From Nocardiopsis gilva YIM 90087 (GTDB lineage: Bacteria; Actinomycetota; Actinomycetes; Streptosporangiales; Streptosporangiaceae), in contig NZ_CP022753.1 in assembly GCF_002263495.1 (NCBI RefSeq), positions 5,270,001 to 5,334,000 of the forward strand: DNA of 64,000 nucleotides, in the 5' to 3' direction. The position numbers and the translations under genes were made by a program. Positions 29,337-42,300 of the stretch are shown here, piece by piece. Numbering within the stretch: the first letter of the stretch is position 1; each line of letters opens with the position of its first letter. Under the pieces are notes generated by a model. That model was given only the letters and a program-made list of their open reading frames with translations, made no database searches and had not been told where the DNA came from.

Positions 29337-29504
29337 ATGGATCTCGTCGTAACCGGCGCCGGACTTCTCGAACTCGTCCTGGGCCTTAGCGGCCTGTACT
29401 TCATCGGCGCCAAGAAGCCCGTACCGCTCTGGCTCCTGATCGCCATCGCGGTCGAGGCGCTCGTTCTCGTCGCGGCGATGGGTACTGCTGGGTACCTCTG
29501 GTAG
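29337..29504 (+). CDS. 55-aa two-helix membrane peptide
   Basis: MDLVVTGAGLL start, ATG 29337, with AGGAG at 29326-29330 at good spacing. Two hydrophobic segments (about 3-22 and 29-50) are separated by a short AKKPVP turn. It begins 31 bp after the end of the small secreted ORF, so the two are probably one transcript. Unrecognised; it could be a partner or immunity-type membrane peptide for the ORF before it. It is below the size many gene finders report. Confidence 0.5.
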   Translation: MDLVVTGAGLLELVLGLSGLYFIGAKKPVPLWLLIAIAVEALVLVAAMGTAGYLW

Positions 29505-29973
29505 CTGCCGTCCAAGCATGCTGCGCCGACGATGCGCGCGGCTGGCCCGGCACCCACAGTGCCGGGCCTTTGTGGGGGTCCACCTCCGCGTGCGCAGAGC
29601 TCTGGTGTGCCCGATGGGTTGGCGCCGTTCATCCCGGCACGCAGGCAGGGAGAGCAGCCGTGACCTCCGGTTACCGGGCGCGACATGCCAAGCCGCGCAG
29701 CGGGGTGGTGGCGTGACTGGCTAACGCCATCGCCGAGGTGATAGTCCGCGTGTTGCGCTCCGAACCGCCGCGTCGACGGAGGAGGATCCACGACTGGCAG
29801 CCCAGTCCCGTGGAAGGCCTCCTCCGCCGACGGCTACAGGAGTACGGCGACCCTCGCCGCTACGCGTGGAGCCGGGTCCCGCTGAGCCTGTGGGTCGATT
29901 TCGACTACCCCGGCGAGGACATTGGGTGCTGGAACAAGCGCCATGACTCGGACCAGCCCGCGCTCGTCCGCCC
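29505..29973. other. Intergenic region; one doubtful 86-aa frame
   Basis: 469 bp. A plus-strand frame from GTG 29738 to 29998 (arginine-rich start, then WVDFDYPGED) overlaps the end of the PKS gene on the other strand by 25 bp and has no clear ribosome site. I would not annotate it as a gene without a homolog. No terminator hairpin stands out for the PKS gene ending at 29974. Confidence 0.4.
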
Positions 29974-32900
29974 TTACATGAGTCCGGGCACCACCTGAGC
30001 GCCCTGCCTCAGGGTCATCAGCCATTCCTCGACCGCGTGGGCCGTGGTCTCGGCGTGATCTTCGACCATGGTGAAGTGGTCGCCCGGCACGCGGCGGGTA
30101 CGGGTGGCGGATTCCCAGGTGGCAGCCCAGTCGGCGGGGGTGGAGTCGTCGGGGGTGGGGTCGAAGGAGTCTTCCGCGCCGACAAAGAAGACGGGTGCCT
30201 TGGACGCCTCGGTGTCCATGTCGAGGAGCAGGTTCATGTAGGCGGCCTGGCCGGTCAGGCGGGTGGCGTCAAACCAGCCATAGGTCGCCTCCCGATCGAA
30301 GAGGCCACCGATGAGACGCTCGAAGATGGGCGCTCCGGTACGGCCCTTGATCGGGTAGGTGTCGAGCATGACGACCCCGGCCGGGTGGATCGCTCTTTCC
30401 TTTTGGAGATGGCCGGCCACCGCCTGAGCGAGGAGGCCGCCCGAGGAGTAGCCGAGCAGCGCGAACGGCTGCCCATCAGCCGCGCGCAGGACGCTCTCCG
30501 CGATCGTCTCCAGCGCGCACCTGCCCGTGGCCGGGACCTTCTCCCCATGTGCGAACCCAGGTACCGGGACCGCCGAGATGTGCCGCACCCCGCGAAGGTG
30601 GGTGACCAGGCGGCTGAACTGGTGCACGCCGCCGGTGGCCATGGGCGTGCTGACGCAGATCAACCGGGGATACTTGACGCCTTCGGCCAGCTGCACCGGA
30701 GCGGGGATTTCCGCCAGGTCGTCGGGGGAGGTGAACTTCGGCCGCTCCTCTGCGGCCACCCTGAGCATCGCGAGGCCCTTCTCCGCGTCGCCGGAAAGAA
30801 CCGCGTCACGCAGTCGGGCATGGAGGTCGTCCACTTCCTCGGTCTCGGTCGGGTCACCAGCCGCACCGTCGTCCAGTTCGCCCACCAGCAGCGCGGCGAT
30901 CTGCCGGGCGAGCGCCGCCGAGTTGGCGTTGTCGAACACGACCATCTGCGGCAGGGCCATTCCCGTCGCGGTGCTCAGGCCGTTGCGCAGCTCCATCACG
31001 GTGAGCGAATCGAAGCCCGATTCGAAGAAATTCCGCTCCGGGTCGATGTCCTCGGGGCCGCCGTGCCCGAGAACCGCTGCCACGTGGGTGCGCACCAGTT
31101 CCAGGATCTCGGTCTCGATCCGCTCCCGAGGTTGCCCGGCGAGGCGGTCGCGCAGCGAGTCCACGTCGGCCTGACCGCTGACGACCCGCCGTTTGGGGCG
31201 GCGCACCAGGCCTTGGAAGAGCGGTGGCAGGTCGCCGCTAGCTGCCAGTGATTCCAGATCCAGCCGGACCGGGATCGATAGGGGCGACTCCACGTTCGTG
31301 GCAGCGTCGAACAGCTCCAAGCCCTCGGCGTCGGACAGCGGGAGGACTCCGCCCTGGGAGATCCTGGACGTGTCGGCGCCGCCGAGTCCCTCAGTCAGGC
31401 CGCTGGAGTGCGCCCACAGACCCCACGCCATTGACCGGCCGGGCAGGCCGAGGGAGCGCCGGTGCTCGGCAAGTGCGTCGAGGAAGGCGTTGGCCGCCGC
31501 GTAGTTTCCCTGGCCGGGGTTGCCCAGCACACCAGCGGCGGAGGAGAACAGAACGAACGCCGAAAGGTCGAGGTCGCGAGTCAGGTCGTGCAGGTTCCAG
31601 GCCGCGTCTACCTTGGGGCGCAGCACCTTGGCCAGGCGTTCGGCGGTCAACGACCCGATGACGCCGTCGTCCAGCACACCCGCCGTGTGCACGACGCCGG
31701 TCAGCGGGTGCTCGGCCGGGATCGTTTCCAACAGGTCGGACAGCGCCGTCCGGTCGGAGACATCGCAGGCGGCGATGGTTACGGTCGCGCCGAGGCGGAC
31801 GAGTTCGCTGTGGAGTTCGACGGCTCCAGGGGCGTGCGGGCCGCGACGGCTGGCCAGCAGCAGGTGCCGAACCCCGTGCTCGGTGATCAGATGCTTGGCC
31901 GCGAGCGCGCTGAGCCCACCGGTCCCGCCAGTGATCAGCACGGTGCCCTCGGGATCCCAGGTGTCGGCCTGGTCCGCTGCGTCGGATGCGATCGCCCTGG
32001 CCAGCCTGGGGACCCACGCAGTACCGGAACGCAATGCAACCTGGGGTTCGTCCGATGCCGCAACGGCACCCTGGAGGTCGGCCAGCCCCTCCTCACTGGT
32101 GGTGTCCGCATCCACCAGCGTGATCCGGCCAGGGTTCTCCGCCTGGGCCGAGCGGACGAGTCCCCACACCGGCGACAAGCTGAGGTTCGAACTCTCTTCG
32201 TCGCTGCCGACGGCCACCGCCCCGTCGGTCACGACCATCAGGCGGGGCGAGGTGAGTTGGTCGTGGGCGAGCCAGGTTTGGAGGAGGTCCAGGGCCTCAC
32301 AGGCGGCCGAGTGCGCTGCGTCCGGCAAGTTGCCGGGCGCCGGAGCAACCCGGGCAACGACGGTATCGGGCGCTTCTCGGCCGTTCTTGATTGCGGTCGC
32401 CAGCTCCGCAACGTCCGTGAAGTGGTCGGCGTCGTCACCGAGGCCGAGCGCGTCAGAGCCGATGGTGGCCATGTCCTGGTTGACGGGAGTAGAACGGCTC
32501 AGTGCCGGGGCGGGGTTCCACTTCAGCTGGTAGAGGGATTCGTGTGAACTCTGGGTAGACGCCTTCAGCTGCTCGGCCGGGACCGGGCGTACGACCAGGG
32601 AGTCCACCGACAGCACGGGCTCGCCGGTCGTGTCGGCCACGGTTAGTTCCGCGCCTCCTTCGGGCGCCGAGGCCAGTCGCACGCGCAGTTCCGTAGCGCC
32701 CACCGCGTGCAGGGACACCCCGTTCCAGCCGAACGGGAGAAAGACCGTCCCGTTGCCCTCGGCTTCGTCTTCTGGGAGGAGTGCCACGTGTAGTGCTGAG
32801 TCCAGCAGTGCCGGGTGCACGCCGAAGCGGGCGGCGTCCGCCTGGGCCTCATCGGGCAGGGCGACCTCGGCGAAGAGTTCGTCGCCGCGTTTCCAGGCCG

Positions 32901-35900
32901 CGCGCAGGCCTCGGAACATCGGGCCGTAGCCGTAGCCGTTCTCTGCCAGGTGCTCATAGGCGCCGTCCACTGCGAGCGACGTGGCGTCAGCCGGGGGCCA
33001 GTCGGTGAGGTCGGCTCCGTTGTGCCCAGCCACCGCGTCCGTCACCGTCCCGGTGGCGTGCCGGGTCCAAGCCTCGTCCCTCGGTCCGTTTTCGGCGTGC
33101 GAGTAGATGCTCAGCGACCGGGTCCCGGACTCGTCCCGGCCGCCGACCACCACCTGGAGCACGACGCCGCCCTGTTCCGGCAGCACCAGCGGCGCCTCCA
33201 GGGTCAGCTCCTTCAGAACCCCGCAGCCCACCTCGTCACCGGCACGGATCGCCAGCTCCACGAATCCGGTGCCGGGGTACAGGACCGTGTCGCCGACCGC
33301 GTGGTCGGCGAGCCACCGGTGCGACCCACGCGCCACACGCCCCGACAGCACCACTCCACCCGTGTCAGGTGCGGGCATGGCGGCGCTCAGAACGGGGTGG
33401 TCCACCGGGTCCAGGCCGGCGGTCGCGCCCGCCATCATTCTCGCTCCCCCGGTACGCGGGCCGGTCGCGTCCATCCAGTACCGCTCGCGCTGGAACGCGT
33501 ACGTGGGCAGGTCCACCCGCCGGGCGCGCGACCCGGCGAATGCCCTCCCCCAGTCCACGGGTACACCGCGCACATACGCCTCAGCCAGCGACGTCGCGAA
33601 TCGGGTCGTGCTGTCCTCGTCGCGGCGCAGCGTCTCCACCGTCGCGGCCGACGCTCCCTCCGCGCCGATGGATTGGTCCAGGCCCATAGTGAGCACAGGG
33701 TGTGCACTGACCTCGACGAACGCCCCGGCGCCCGCGTCGAGCAGGCCACGCACGGTCTCCTCGAAGCGGACCGTCGAGCGGACGTTGGTGTACCAGTACT
33801 CCGCGTCGAGTTCCGCCGTGTCCAGGCGTCCGCCAGTCACCGTCGAGTGGAAGGCGATGTCCGACGAGCGCGTGCTCACCCCCTCGAACGCCTTCAGCAG
33901 GTCGTCACGGGCCTCCTCCACGAGCACCGAGTGCGACGCGTAGTCCACGTCGATACGCCGGGCGCGGATGCCCTCCTCCTGCAGTCGCTGGATGAGCTCG
34001 TCAAGCAGGTCCCCGTCACCGCTGACCGCCACCAAGCTTGGACCGTTCTCCGCCGCGACCTGGATGCGTCCGCCCCAGGCTGACACCAGATCGCGCACCC
34101 GCGCGACCGGCGCCACCACCGAGGCCATGCCGCCCTTCCCGGCCAGCCGCCCGGCGATGATCTGGCTGCGCAGACACGCCACGCGGGCGCCGTCGTCTAG
34201 GGAGAGAGCGCCGGCAACGCACGCCGCCGCGATCTCGCCCTGGGAGTGTCCCACCACCGCCGACGGCTCGACCCCATAGGAGCGCCACAGCTCCGCCAGC
34301 GAGACCATGACCGCCCACAGCACCGGCTGCACGACGTCGACCGAGTCGAGGGTGGGCGCGCCCGACTCTCCACGCAGGACTTCGAACAGATCCCAGTCCA
34401 CGAACGGCTTCAGCGCGCGGGCACACTCCCCCATACGCTGGGCGAACACGGGCGAGGAGTCGAGCAGCCCGACGGCCATCCCGGCCCACTGCGATCCCTG
34501 GCCCGGGAACACGAACACGACCTGCGGCGCCTCTGCCGCGCACGTGCCCTGGACGACGTTGGTGGCGGGCTCGCCCTGGGCCAGCGCGGCCAGCCCTTGC
34601 ATGAGCTCGTCCCGGTCGGTCCCGATCACGACGGCGCGGTGGTCGAATGCGGTCCGGGAGGTGGCCAACGAGTACCCCACGGCCGCCACGTCCGCGTCCC
34701 GCTCCGGCCGAGCCTCCAGGTAGCCGTGCAGCTTGCTCGCCTGCGCACGAAGCGCCTCGGGGGTCTTGCCGGAGATCACCCAGGGCACTGCTTGCGACGC
34801 GGCCGACATCGATTCGGGGGCGCCGATCCCGGGTGATTCCTCGGGCTCTGCTTCTGGTTCTGGTGCCTCCTCCAGGATCACGTGGGCGTTGGTGCCGCTG
34901 ATGCCGAACGAGGACACCGCCGCCCGGCGCGGTTCCCCCGTCCGGGGCCACGCGACCGGCTCGGTCAGCAGCCCGATGCCGCCCTCGGACCACTCGATCT
35001 GCGGCGAAGGTTCATCGACGTGCAGCGTCTTGGGCAGCCTGTCGTTGCGCATCGCCATGACCATCTTGATGACCCCGGCGATGCCTGCGACCGCCTGAGT
35101 GTGTCCCATGTTCGACTTGATCGACCCGATCCAGAGGGGATGGTCCGCCGGTCGGTCTTTCCCGTAGGTGGAGATCAGCGCCTGCGCCTCGATCGGGTCG
35201 CCCAGCGCTGTCCCGGTCCCATGCGCCTCGACCGCGTCGACGTGTTCCGGCGACAGCCGTGCGTCGGCCAATGCCTGCTCGATCACCCGCACCTGGGACG
35301 GGCCATGCGGCGCGGTCAGGCCGCTACTGGCGCCGTCCTGGTTGAGCGCGCTCCCGCGCACCACCGCGAGGATGGGGTGTCCGTTCTTCTCCGCGTCGGA
35401 CAGCCGCTCGACGAGCAGGGTGCCGACACCCTCCCCCCAACCGGCGCCGTCCGCCCCACCGGCGAACGACTTACACCGGCCGTCGGGGGCGAGGCCCCGC
35501 AGCTCGCTGAAGTAGAGGAAGGCGTCCGGGGTAGCCATCACCGTCACGCCGCCGACCAGGGCCAGCGTGCACTCCTGCCTGCGCAGCGACTGCGCGGCCA
35601 TGTGCAGCCCGACCAGCGCTGAGGAGCAGGCTGTGTCGACGGAGACCGAAGGACCCTCCAGACCGAGGGTGTAGGAGACCCGCCCGGAAACGATGCTGCC
35701 GGTGGTGTTTCCGAGACCGTAGTCGTGGTACATCACACCCGCGAATACGCCGGTGGGGCTGCCTTTGAGCGTGGTCGGGTCGATTCCGGCGCTCTCGATC
35801 GCCTCCCACGCCGACTCCAGCAGCAATCGCTGCTGCGGGTCGCAGTCTTTGGCCTCGCGTGGACTGATGCCGAAGAAGTCCGCGTCGAAATCAGCTGCGT

Positions 35901-36210
35901 CGTAGAGGAACGCACCTTGGTTCACGTAGCACTTTCCGGACTTTCCGGGCTCAGGGTCGTAGAGTCCAGCCAGGTCCCATCCCCGGCCATCAGGGAAGTC
36001 GCCAACAACGTCTCTCCCCTCGTCCACCAACCGCCACAAATCCTCGGGAGATTCCACTCCGCCTGGAAAACGGCAGCTCATCCCGATGATCGCGATTGGT
36101 TCCCGCTCCCGTTGCTCCGCCTCGACGACCCGCTTGCGCGCATTGCGCAGGTCAGCGGTTGTCCGCCTGAGGTAGTCGAGGAGCTTCTTTTCGTCGTTCA
36201 CCCACACCAT
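29974..36210 (-). CDS. Modular type I PKS, one module ending in thioesterase (KS-AT-DH-KR-ACP-TE)
   Basis: 2078 aa. N-terminal docking coil ([10 protein letters not shown] ... VVEAEQ), KS with Cys195 (TACSSA) and HGTGT, AT with Ser656 (GHSQG) and YASH near 756 (methylmalonyl-CoA type), DH His970 in [10 protein letters not shown] (Asp where Gly is usual), KR with TGGTGGLS and LDD (B-type), ACP Ser1735, TE with GYSSGG (Ser1922) and GDHF for the catalytic His. The TE would release the chain, with the starter amine closing a macrolactam. A terminator and an AT-rich gap separate it from the preceding PKS gene, which also ends in a TE. Start: ATG 36210; GTG 36201 is equally possible; the frame open to 36309 is not coding-like. 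Confidence 0.95.
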   Translation of the reverse strand: MVWVNDEKKLLDYLRRTTADLRNARKRVVEAEQREREPIAIIGMSCRFPGGVESPEDLWRLVDEGRDVVGDFPDGRGWDLAGLYDPEPGKSGKCYVNQGAFLYDAADFDADFFGISPREAKDCDPQQRLLLESAWEAIESAGIDPTTLKGSPTGVFAGVMYHDYGLGNTTGSIVSGRVSYTLGLEGPSVSVDTACSSALVGLHMAAQSLRRQECTLALVGGVTVMATPDAFLYFSELRGLAPDGRCKSFAGGADGAGWGEGVGTLLVERLSDAEKNGHPILAVVRGSALNQDGASSGLTAPHGPSQVRVIEQALADARLSPEHVDAVEAHGTGTALGDPIEAQALISTYGKDRPADHPLWIGSIKSNMGHTQAVAGIAGVIKMVMAMRNDRLPKTLHVDEPSPQIEWSEGGIGLLTEPVAWPRTGEPRRAAVSSFGISGTNAHVILEEAPEPEAEPEESPGIGAPESMSAASQAVPWVISGKTPEALRAQASKLHGYLEARPERDADVAAVGYSLATSRTAFDHRAVVIGTDRDELMQGLAALAQGEPATNVVQGTCAAEAPQVVFVFPGQGSQWAGMAVGLLDSSPVFAQRMGECARALKPFVDWDLFEVLRGESGAPTLDSVDVVQPVLWAVMVSLAELWRSYGVEPSAVVGHSQGEIAAACVAGALSLDDGARVACLRSQIIAGRLAGKGGMASVVAPVARVRDLVSAWGGRIQVAAENGPSLVAVSGDGDLLDELIQRLQEEGIRARRIDVDYASHSVLVEEARDDLLKAFEGVSTRSSDIAFHSTVTGGRLDTAELDAEYWYTNVRSTVRFEETVRGLLDAGAGAFVEVSAHPVLTMGLDQSIGAEGASAATVETLRRDEDSTTRFATSLAEAYVRGVPVDWGRAFAGSRARRVDLPTYAFQRERYWMDATGPRTGGARMMAGATAGLDPVDHPVLSAAMPAPDTGGVVLSGRVARGSHRWLADHAVGDTVLYPGTGFVELAIRAGDEVGCGVLKELTLEAPLVLPEQGGVVLQVVVGGRDESGTRSLSIYSHAENGPRDEAWTRHATGTVTDAVAGHNGADLTDWPPADATSLAVDGAYEHLAENGYGYGPMFRGLRAAWKRGDELFAEVALPDEAQADAARFGVHPALLDSALHVALLPEDEAEGNGTVFLPFGWNGVSLHAVGATELRVRLASAPEGGAELTVADTTGEPVLSVDSLVVRPVPAEQLKASTQSSHESLYQLKWNPAPALSRSTPVNQDMATIGSDALGLGDDADHFTDVAELATAIKNGREAPDTVVARVAPAPGNLPDAAHSAACEALDLLQTWLAHDQLTSPRLMVVTDGAVAVGSDEESSNLSLSPVWGLVRSAQAENPGRITLVDADTTSEEGLADLQGAVAASDEPQVALRSGTAWVPRLARAIASDAADQADTWDPEGTVLITGGTGGLSALAAKHLITEHGVRHLLLASRRGPHAPGAVELHSELVRLGATVTIAACDVSDRTALSDLLETIPAEHPLTGVVHTAGVLDDGVIGSLTAERLAKVLRPKVDAAWNLHDLTRDLDLSAFVLFSSAAGVLGNPGQGNYAAANAFLDALAEHRRSLGLPGRSMAWGLWAHSSGLTEGLGGADTSRISQGGVLPLSDAEGLELFDAATNVESPLSIPVRLDLESLAASGDLPPLFQGLVRRPKRRVVSGQADVDSLRDRLAGQPRERIETEILELVRTHVAAVLGHGGPEDIDPERNFFESGFDSLTVMELRNGLSTATGMALPQMVVFDNANSAALARQIAALLVGELDDGAAGDPTETEEVDDLHARLRDAVLSGDAEKGLAMLRVAAEERPKFTSPDDLAEIPAPVQLAEGVKYPRLICVSTPMATGGVHQFSRLVTHLRGVRHISAVPVPGFAHGEKVPATGRCALETIAESVLRAADGQPFALLGYSSGGLLAQAVAGHLQKERAIHPAGVVMLDTYPIKGRTGAPIFERLIGGLFDREATYGWFDATRLTGQAAYMNLLLDMDTEASKAPVFFVGAEDSFDPTPDDSTPADWAATWESATRTRRVPGDHFTMVEDHAETTAHAVEEWLMTLRQGAQVVPGLM

Positions 36211-36323
36211 CCAGGCTGAATACGGCAGCGAAGAGCACCGCCAACAATGAAGGCCAGATCGCATCATAGGGGTGATCGAAAACAATGAAAATAATTTAAT
36301 TTGGGACAATTGAAACCACGCAC
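36211..36323 (-). promoter_or_regulatory. AT-rich promoter region of the last PKS gene
   Basis: 113 bp, rich in A/T (AAAATAATTTAATTTGG near 36287-36305), strikingly unlike the surrounding GC-rich coding DNA. It lies just after the terminator of the previous PKS gene, so the last PKS gene most likely has its own promoter here. Confidence 0.55.
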
Positions 36324-36365
36324 AAAAAGAGGGGGATATGTCGGAAATCCGACACCTCCCCCTCT
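36324..36365 (-). terminator. Rho-independent terminator after the TE-bearing PKS gene
   Basis: Read on the minus strand: AGAGGGGG stem (17 bp with two mismatches, 4-nt loop) followed by five T. It lies 22 bp past the stop codon at 36387. An 8-bp palindrome GATGATCA...TGATCATC (36371-36391) overlaps the stop codon. Confidence 0.85.
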
Positions 36366-36386
36366 CAGTAGATGATCATTTCATGA

Positions 36387-39300
36387 TCATCGTTCGAGAG
36401 TCCCGAGCCATTCCTCAATGGCCTGGGCGGTCGTCGCCGCGTCCTGCTCCACGATCGTGAAGTGGTTACCCGGGACGCGCACCGTGGCGGCGGCTCCGTC
36501 CCAGGTCGCCTGCCAGTCCTCGCCGTCCGCCGCGTCGCTACCATCCGCGCGCTCAGCCTCCTCGCTCGGCTCCGCCGCCGACGCGGGTCGGCCTTCGGCG
36601 GGTGGCATCGGCGGCTCCGCTCGCTCGTTCGACTTCGCGTCGCTGAACCACTCGCTCGCGCCGACGAACATGACGGGGGTCTCGATCCGCCGGACCTTGA
36701 AGTCGCCGAGCAGCAGGTCGATGTAGCGGATCATGCCGGAGAGGCGTGCGCTGTCGAACCGCCCGAAGTTCGACTCCTTGGTGTACAGCCCACCGATCAG
36801 GTCTTCGAACAGGTCGGCCTTGCCGGAGTCGTCCACCTGGTAGGTGTCGAGCATGATGACCCCCTCCGGCCGCTGTTTCCCCTGATCCTCCAGGTGCGCG
36901 GCGAGGGCCTGGGCCACGAGGCCGCCTGACGAGTAGCCCAGCAGCACGTAGGGCTCGCCTTCCGCCGCCTCCAGGACGCTGTCCGCGATCGCTTCGAGGA
37001 CGCCGCCCAGCGAGGTCGGCAGCGGTTCGCCCCGCCCGAAGCCCGGTAGCGGCAGCGCCGCCACCGGCCGCTCGCCTCGGAACGGCGGAACCAGGCGGGC
37101 GAACTGGTGCACGCCGCCGGTCGCCATGGGGGTGGCGAGACAGATCAGCCGGGGGCGCTTCGGCCCGTCCGCCAGCCGCACCGCCCTGATCGGCTCCTCC
37201 AGCTGCTCGGCCGTCTCAAACTCCGGGCGTATGTCGGCGACCGCGCGCAGCAGGGACAGGCCCTTCTGCATCCGTCCGGACAGCACGGCGTTCTGGAACA
37301 GGTCGTGCAGGGTGTCCGACCGGTCCTCTCCCGACATCGCCGTGTCCGACGGCTTCACGTCACCGTTCGCGGCACCGTCCAGCTGTGTCGCAAGTTCACC
37401 GAGGACGTAGCGGGCGAGGTCGGTGGGGTTCTTGTTGTCGAAGACCACCATCGGCGGCAGGCTCAGCCCAGTGGCGGCGTTCAGGTTGTTGCGCAGCTCC
37501 ATCGCGGTGAGCGAGTCAAAGCCGGATTCGAGGAAGTCACGGTCCGGGTCAACGTCCTCGGGGCCGCTGTGCCCGAGCGCCGTGGCGGCGAAGCCGCGAA
37601 CGGTCTCCAGCAAGGCGCTCTCGCGCTCCGCCTCCGGGAGCCCGGCCAGCCGCTTGCGCAGCGACGCCGCGTCGGTCCTGGCGCCCCCAGCCGATCTGCG
37701 CAAGCGCGTCCGCACCAGACCGCGGAAGAGGTCGGGGAGGCGGTCCCCCGCCGAGGCCATGGCCGTGAGGTCGATGCCCATCGGGACGAGGACCGCCTCT
37801 CCCGAGGCCGCAGCAGCGTCGAGGAGTTCCAGCCCCTCGGCGTCGGAGAGCGGAAGCACACCACCCTGCGAGATGCGTGAGCGGTCGACGTCGTCGAGAG
37901 CGCCGGTCATGCCGCTGGACCGCGCCCACAGGCCCCACGCCAGGGACTGCCCGGCCAGACCCTGAGCCCGGCGGTGTGCGGCCAGCGCGTCCACGAACGA
38001 GTTCGCGGCCGCGTAGTTGCCCTGCCCCGGGCTTCCGAGCACACCGGCGGCCGACGAGAAGACGACGAACGCCGACAGGTCGAGGTCGCGGGTCAGCTCG
38101 TGCAGATGCCAGGCGGCGTCCACCTTCGGGCGCAGCACCGTGTCCATGCTTTCCGGGGTGAGGGAGGGGATCACGCCGTCGTCCAGCACACCGGCCGTGT
38201 GCACGACCCCAGTCAGCGGGTGCTCGGCCGGGATCGCCGCCAGCATGTCGGACAGTGCCTCCCGGTCGGACACGTCGCAGGCGGCCACCGTGACCTCGGC
38301 TCCCAGGCCGGTCAGGCGTTCCACAAGCTCGGTCGCGCCGGGCGCCTCCAGGCCGCGTCGGCTCGTCAGCAGCAGGTGCCGCACACCGTGGGCAGTGACC
38401 AGGTGCTCGGCGACCAGCGCTCCCAGACCGCCTGTCCCGCCGGTGATCAGCACCGTTCCGTCGGCCGTCTCCGCGTTGGCGAAGGCCGAGGCATCGGCGT
38501 CGGCGTCGGCAACGACCGGGACCCGGGCGAGGCGCGGCACGCGGACCTCGCCCGCACGCACGGCGATCTCGGATTCGTTCACGGTCACGGCCAGTGCTCC
38601 AGGAACCGCGGCAGGAGTGGACGGCGCCTCATCCACGTCCAGGAGTGCGAATCGGCCGGGGTTCTCCGCTTGCGCCGAACGCGCCAGGCCGCGAACCGCG
38701 GCCCCGGCGAGGTCGGTCACGTCCGCGCTCTCCTCCTCGGCCGCGACGCAGGTCAGCAGCACCAACCGGGGCGCGGCGAATCGCCCATCGGCCAGCCAGG
38801 ACTGGATCACCCGCAAAGCCGACGACACCATCGCACGAATGCTGACGGGGTCCAGGTCCGTAGCCGATTCGATTGGGTAGAGCACCAGTTCTGGTGCGGC
38901 GCTCCCCTCGTCAATCGCCGAGCCCAGCGCGTCGAGGTCCGCGAACACGGGAACGCTGTCCGGGTCTACGGCGCCGAAGGGGTCGCCGCCGATGAGTGCG
39001 CAGTTCTCCAGGTCGATTGGTGTTGCCGCGGCGCTCGCCGTCAGGGGCTTCCACTCAATCTGGAACAGCGACTCCTGGTATCCGGAGGCGGCGGCACCGA
39101 GCGCTTCGGGAGAGAGGGGCCGCAGCACCAGCGACTCCACGGACGCCACCGGTTCACCGGACGGGTCCGCGACGTCCAGCGCGACGGTGTTGTCCCCGCT
39201 CGGGCGCAGACGAACGTGGATCGCGCCGGCACCGGTCGCGTGCAGGGTGACGCCGTTCCACGCCACCGGCAGGAGGGGCCGCTCCTCGTTCCCGTCCATG

Positions 39301-42300
39301 AGGGAGATGGTGTGTAGGGCGGCGTCGAGTGCGGCCGGGTGCAGCCCGAACCGGGCGGCCTCGCCCTCGGCGCCTTCGGGCAGGGTGACCTCGGCGAAGA
39401 TCTCGTCTCCGCGCCGCCAGGCGGCGGTGAGTCCCTGGAACACCGGACCGTAGGTCAGGCCCCTCTCGGCCAGCCTCGGGTAGAAGCCCTCCAGGTCGAC
39501 TGCCTGGGCGTCCTCCGGCGGCCACACGGTCAGTGCGCTGTCCGCCGGGAGCTTGTCCGGCCCAAGGGTTCCGGACGCGTGGCGCGTCCAAGGCACGTCG
39601 GCCGGGGCTCCGTCCGGACGGGAGTAGATGTGCAGTGACCGGGACGCGGCGTCGTCCGCCGCACCGACCACGACACGGACCGCTACGCCTCCGGTCTCGG
39701 GGAGTGCGAGCGGCGCCTCCAGGGCCAGCTCCTCCACGCGGCCGCAGCCGACCTCGACACCGGCGTGGATCGCCAGCTCCACGAACCCCGTGCCGGGGAA
39801 CAGCATCGTCTCGGCGACGACATGATCGCCCAGCCACGAAGGCGACTCCCCCGAGATGCGGCCGGTCAGGACCGTCTCGCCACTGTCATCGGGAGCGAAG
39901 GCCACCGCGCCGAGGAGGGGGTGGTCGGCGGCCTCCAGCCCCAACCCGGCCGGGTCCCCGCCCAGCGCCGGGTCCTCCAGCCAGAAGCGCCGACGCTGGA
40001 AGGCATAGGTGGGGAGATCGACGCGCTTGGCACCGCGGCCCGCGAAGGCCGCGCTCCAGTCCACGGCCACGCCGTCGGCGTACAGTGCGCCGACGGCCGT
40101 GAACAGGGCGGTCACCTCGTCCCGGTCCTTTCGCGCTGCCGGGACCAGGAGAGCGTTCGCGGATTCCACGCAGGCCTGCGCCATTCCGGTGAGGACACCG
40201 TCCGGCCCCAGTTCCAGGAAGCGGGTGACGCCCTCGGCCTCCAGGGCCTCGATGCCGTCGGCGAACCGCACGGCCTCGCGCACATGTCGTACCCAGTACG
40301 CCGCCGACCCCACATCGACCGTTGATCTCGGAGATATTGGGGTCTCAGCGCCACTTTTTACCCCACTATCCCCGAGATCAACGGAAGGGGACGGGGCGGA
40401 CGGCAGGAGAGCACCGGTCACGTTGGAGACGACCGGGATCGTGGGGGCGCTGTAGGTCAGGCGCTCGGCGACCTCGCGGAACTCCTCCAGCATCGGCTCC
40501 ACCAGCGGCGAGTGGAACGCGTGCGAGACCGTCAGACGGCTCGTCTTACGACCCTGCTCCTTGAAACGCTCGGCGACCTGGAAGACCACTTCTTTCTCGC
40601 CGGAGACCACGACCGAAGACGGGCCGTTGATCGCGGCGATACTCACCCTGTCTTCCAGGCCCACCAGCTCCGGAGCGGCCTCCTCCTCGGTGGCCTGGAT
40701 GGCGACCATGGCGCCGCCGGGCGGAAGCGCCTGCATGAGGCGACCGCGCGCCGCGACCAGCGCGCACGCGTCCTCCAGGCTGAGAACCCCGGAGACGTGG
40801 GCGGCGGCCAGCTCACCGATCGAGTGGCCGGCCAGGTAGTCCGGCGTAATGCCCCAGGATTCGACGAGGCGGAACAGCGCCACTTCGATGGCGAACAGCG
40901 CCGTCTGGGTGAAGGCCGTCTGGTTGAGTAGCCCGGAGTCCTTCGCGCCTTCTTCGGCCCAGATGACGTCTTTCAGCGGCCGGTCGAGGTGCTGATCCAG
41001 TCCGGCCACCACAGCGTCGAAGACTTCGGCGAACACCGGGAAGGCCGCGTACAGCTCCCGACCCATCCCCAGCCGCTGCGCGCCCTGCCCAGAGAACAGG
41101 AACGCGGTCTTTCCTCTGCTCACGGCGCCCCGCGCCACCCCCGGCGCGTTCCCCTCGGAGGCGACGGCGTCGAGGCCGCGCAGCAACTCCTCGTGGTCCG
41201 CGCCGACGACCACGGCGCGGTGCTTCATCGCCGCGCGCGTCGCAGCCAGCGAGTAGCCGATGTCCAAGGGCGACACATCGGGTCGGTCCGCGGCATAGTC
41301 CCGAAGCCGTTCGGCCTGCCCACGCAGCGCGTCGGCGCTCTTGCCCGAGAGCACCCAGGGCACCACTGGCGTGGTCGTCGTGGCCGCCGGTTCCGGCTCG
41401 GCTGGCGTCTCCCCCGGAGCTTCCAGGATGACGTGGGCGTTCGTGCCGCTGATCCCGAACGACGACACGGCCGCACGGCGCGGCCGGTCGACCTCAGGCC
41501 ACGGCCGCGCCTCGGTCAACAGCTCCACCGCGCCCGAGTCCCAGTCCACCTGCGGCGACGGCTCGTCCACATGCAGCGTCTTGGGCAGCACGCCGTTCCG
41601 CATGGCCATGACCATCTTGATGACCCCGGCTACGCCCGCCGCCGCCTGCGTGTGGCCCATGTTCGACTTGATCGACCCCAACCACAGCGGGCGGTCGTCA
41701 CCCCGGTCGCGACCGTAGGTCGCGAGCAGCGCCTGCGCCTCGATCGGGTCGCCCAGCGTCGTCCCGGTCCCATGCGCCTCCACCGCATCGACGTGCTCCG
41801 CCGACACCTGGGCGTTGGCCAGCGCCTGCCGGATGACACGGATCTGCGACGGCCCGTTGGGCGCGGTCAGCCCGTTGCTGGCGCCGTCCTGGTTGAGCGC
41901 GCTGCCACGCACGATCGCCAGGACCGGATGTCCGTTCTTCTTCGCGTCGCTCAGCCGCTCCACGAGCAGCATGCCGACGCCCTCGCCCCAGCCGGTGCCG
42001 TCGGCGGCCCCCGCGAAAGACTTGCACCGGCCGTCCGGCGCGAGCCCGCGCTGCCGACTGAACTCGATGAACGTCTCAGGCGTCGCCATCACGGTCACCC
42101 CGCCGGCCAGCGCCAACGAGCACTCACCGGCCCGCAGCGCCTGCACGGCCCAGTGCAGGCCGACCAGCGAGGACGAACATGCCGTGTCGACCGTGACCGC
42201 CGGACCCTCCAACCCGAGCGCGTAGGCCACGCGCCCCGAGGCGATGGCGCCCGTACTCGCGTTGGCCGGGTAGTCGTGGTACATCATCCCGGCGAACACA

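Noticed and set aside
29738-29998. 86-aa plus-strand frame at the end of the PKS gene
   Set aside because: No clear ribosome site, overlaps the PKS stop, no family resemblance; left as doubtful in the intergenic entry.
36211-36309. N-terminal extension of the last PKS protein to 36309
   Set aside because: The extra sequence is AT-rich and unlike PKS codons; family members begin just before the EKKLLDYL docking coil.
40321-40382. 62-bp palindromes as Rho-independent terminators
   Set aside because: They lack T-tracts and four lie inside translated AT sequence, where termination would destroy the gene.
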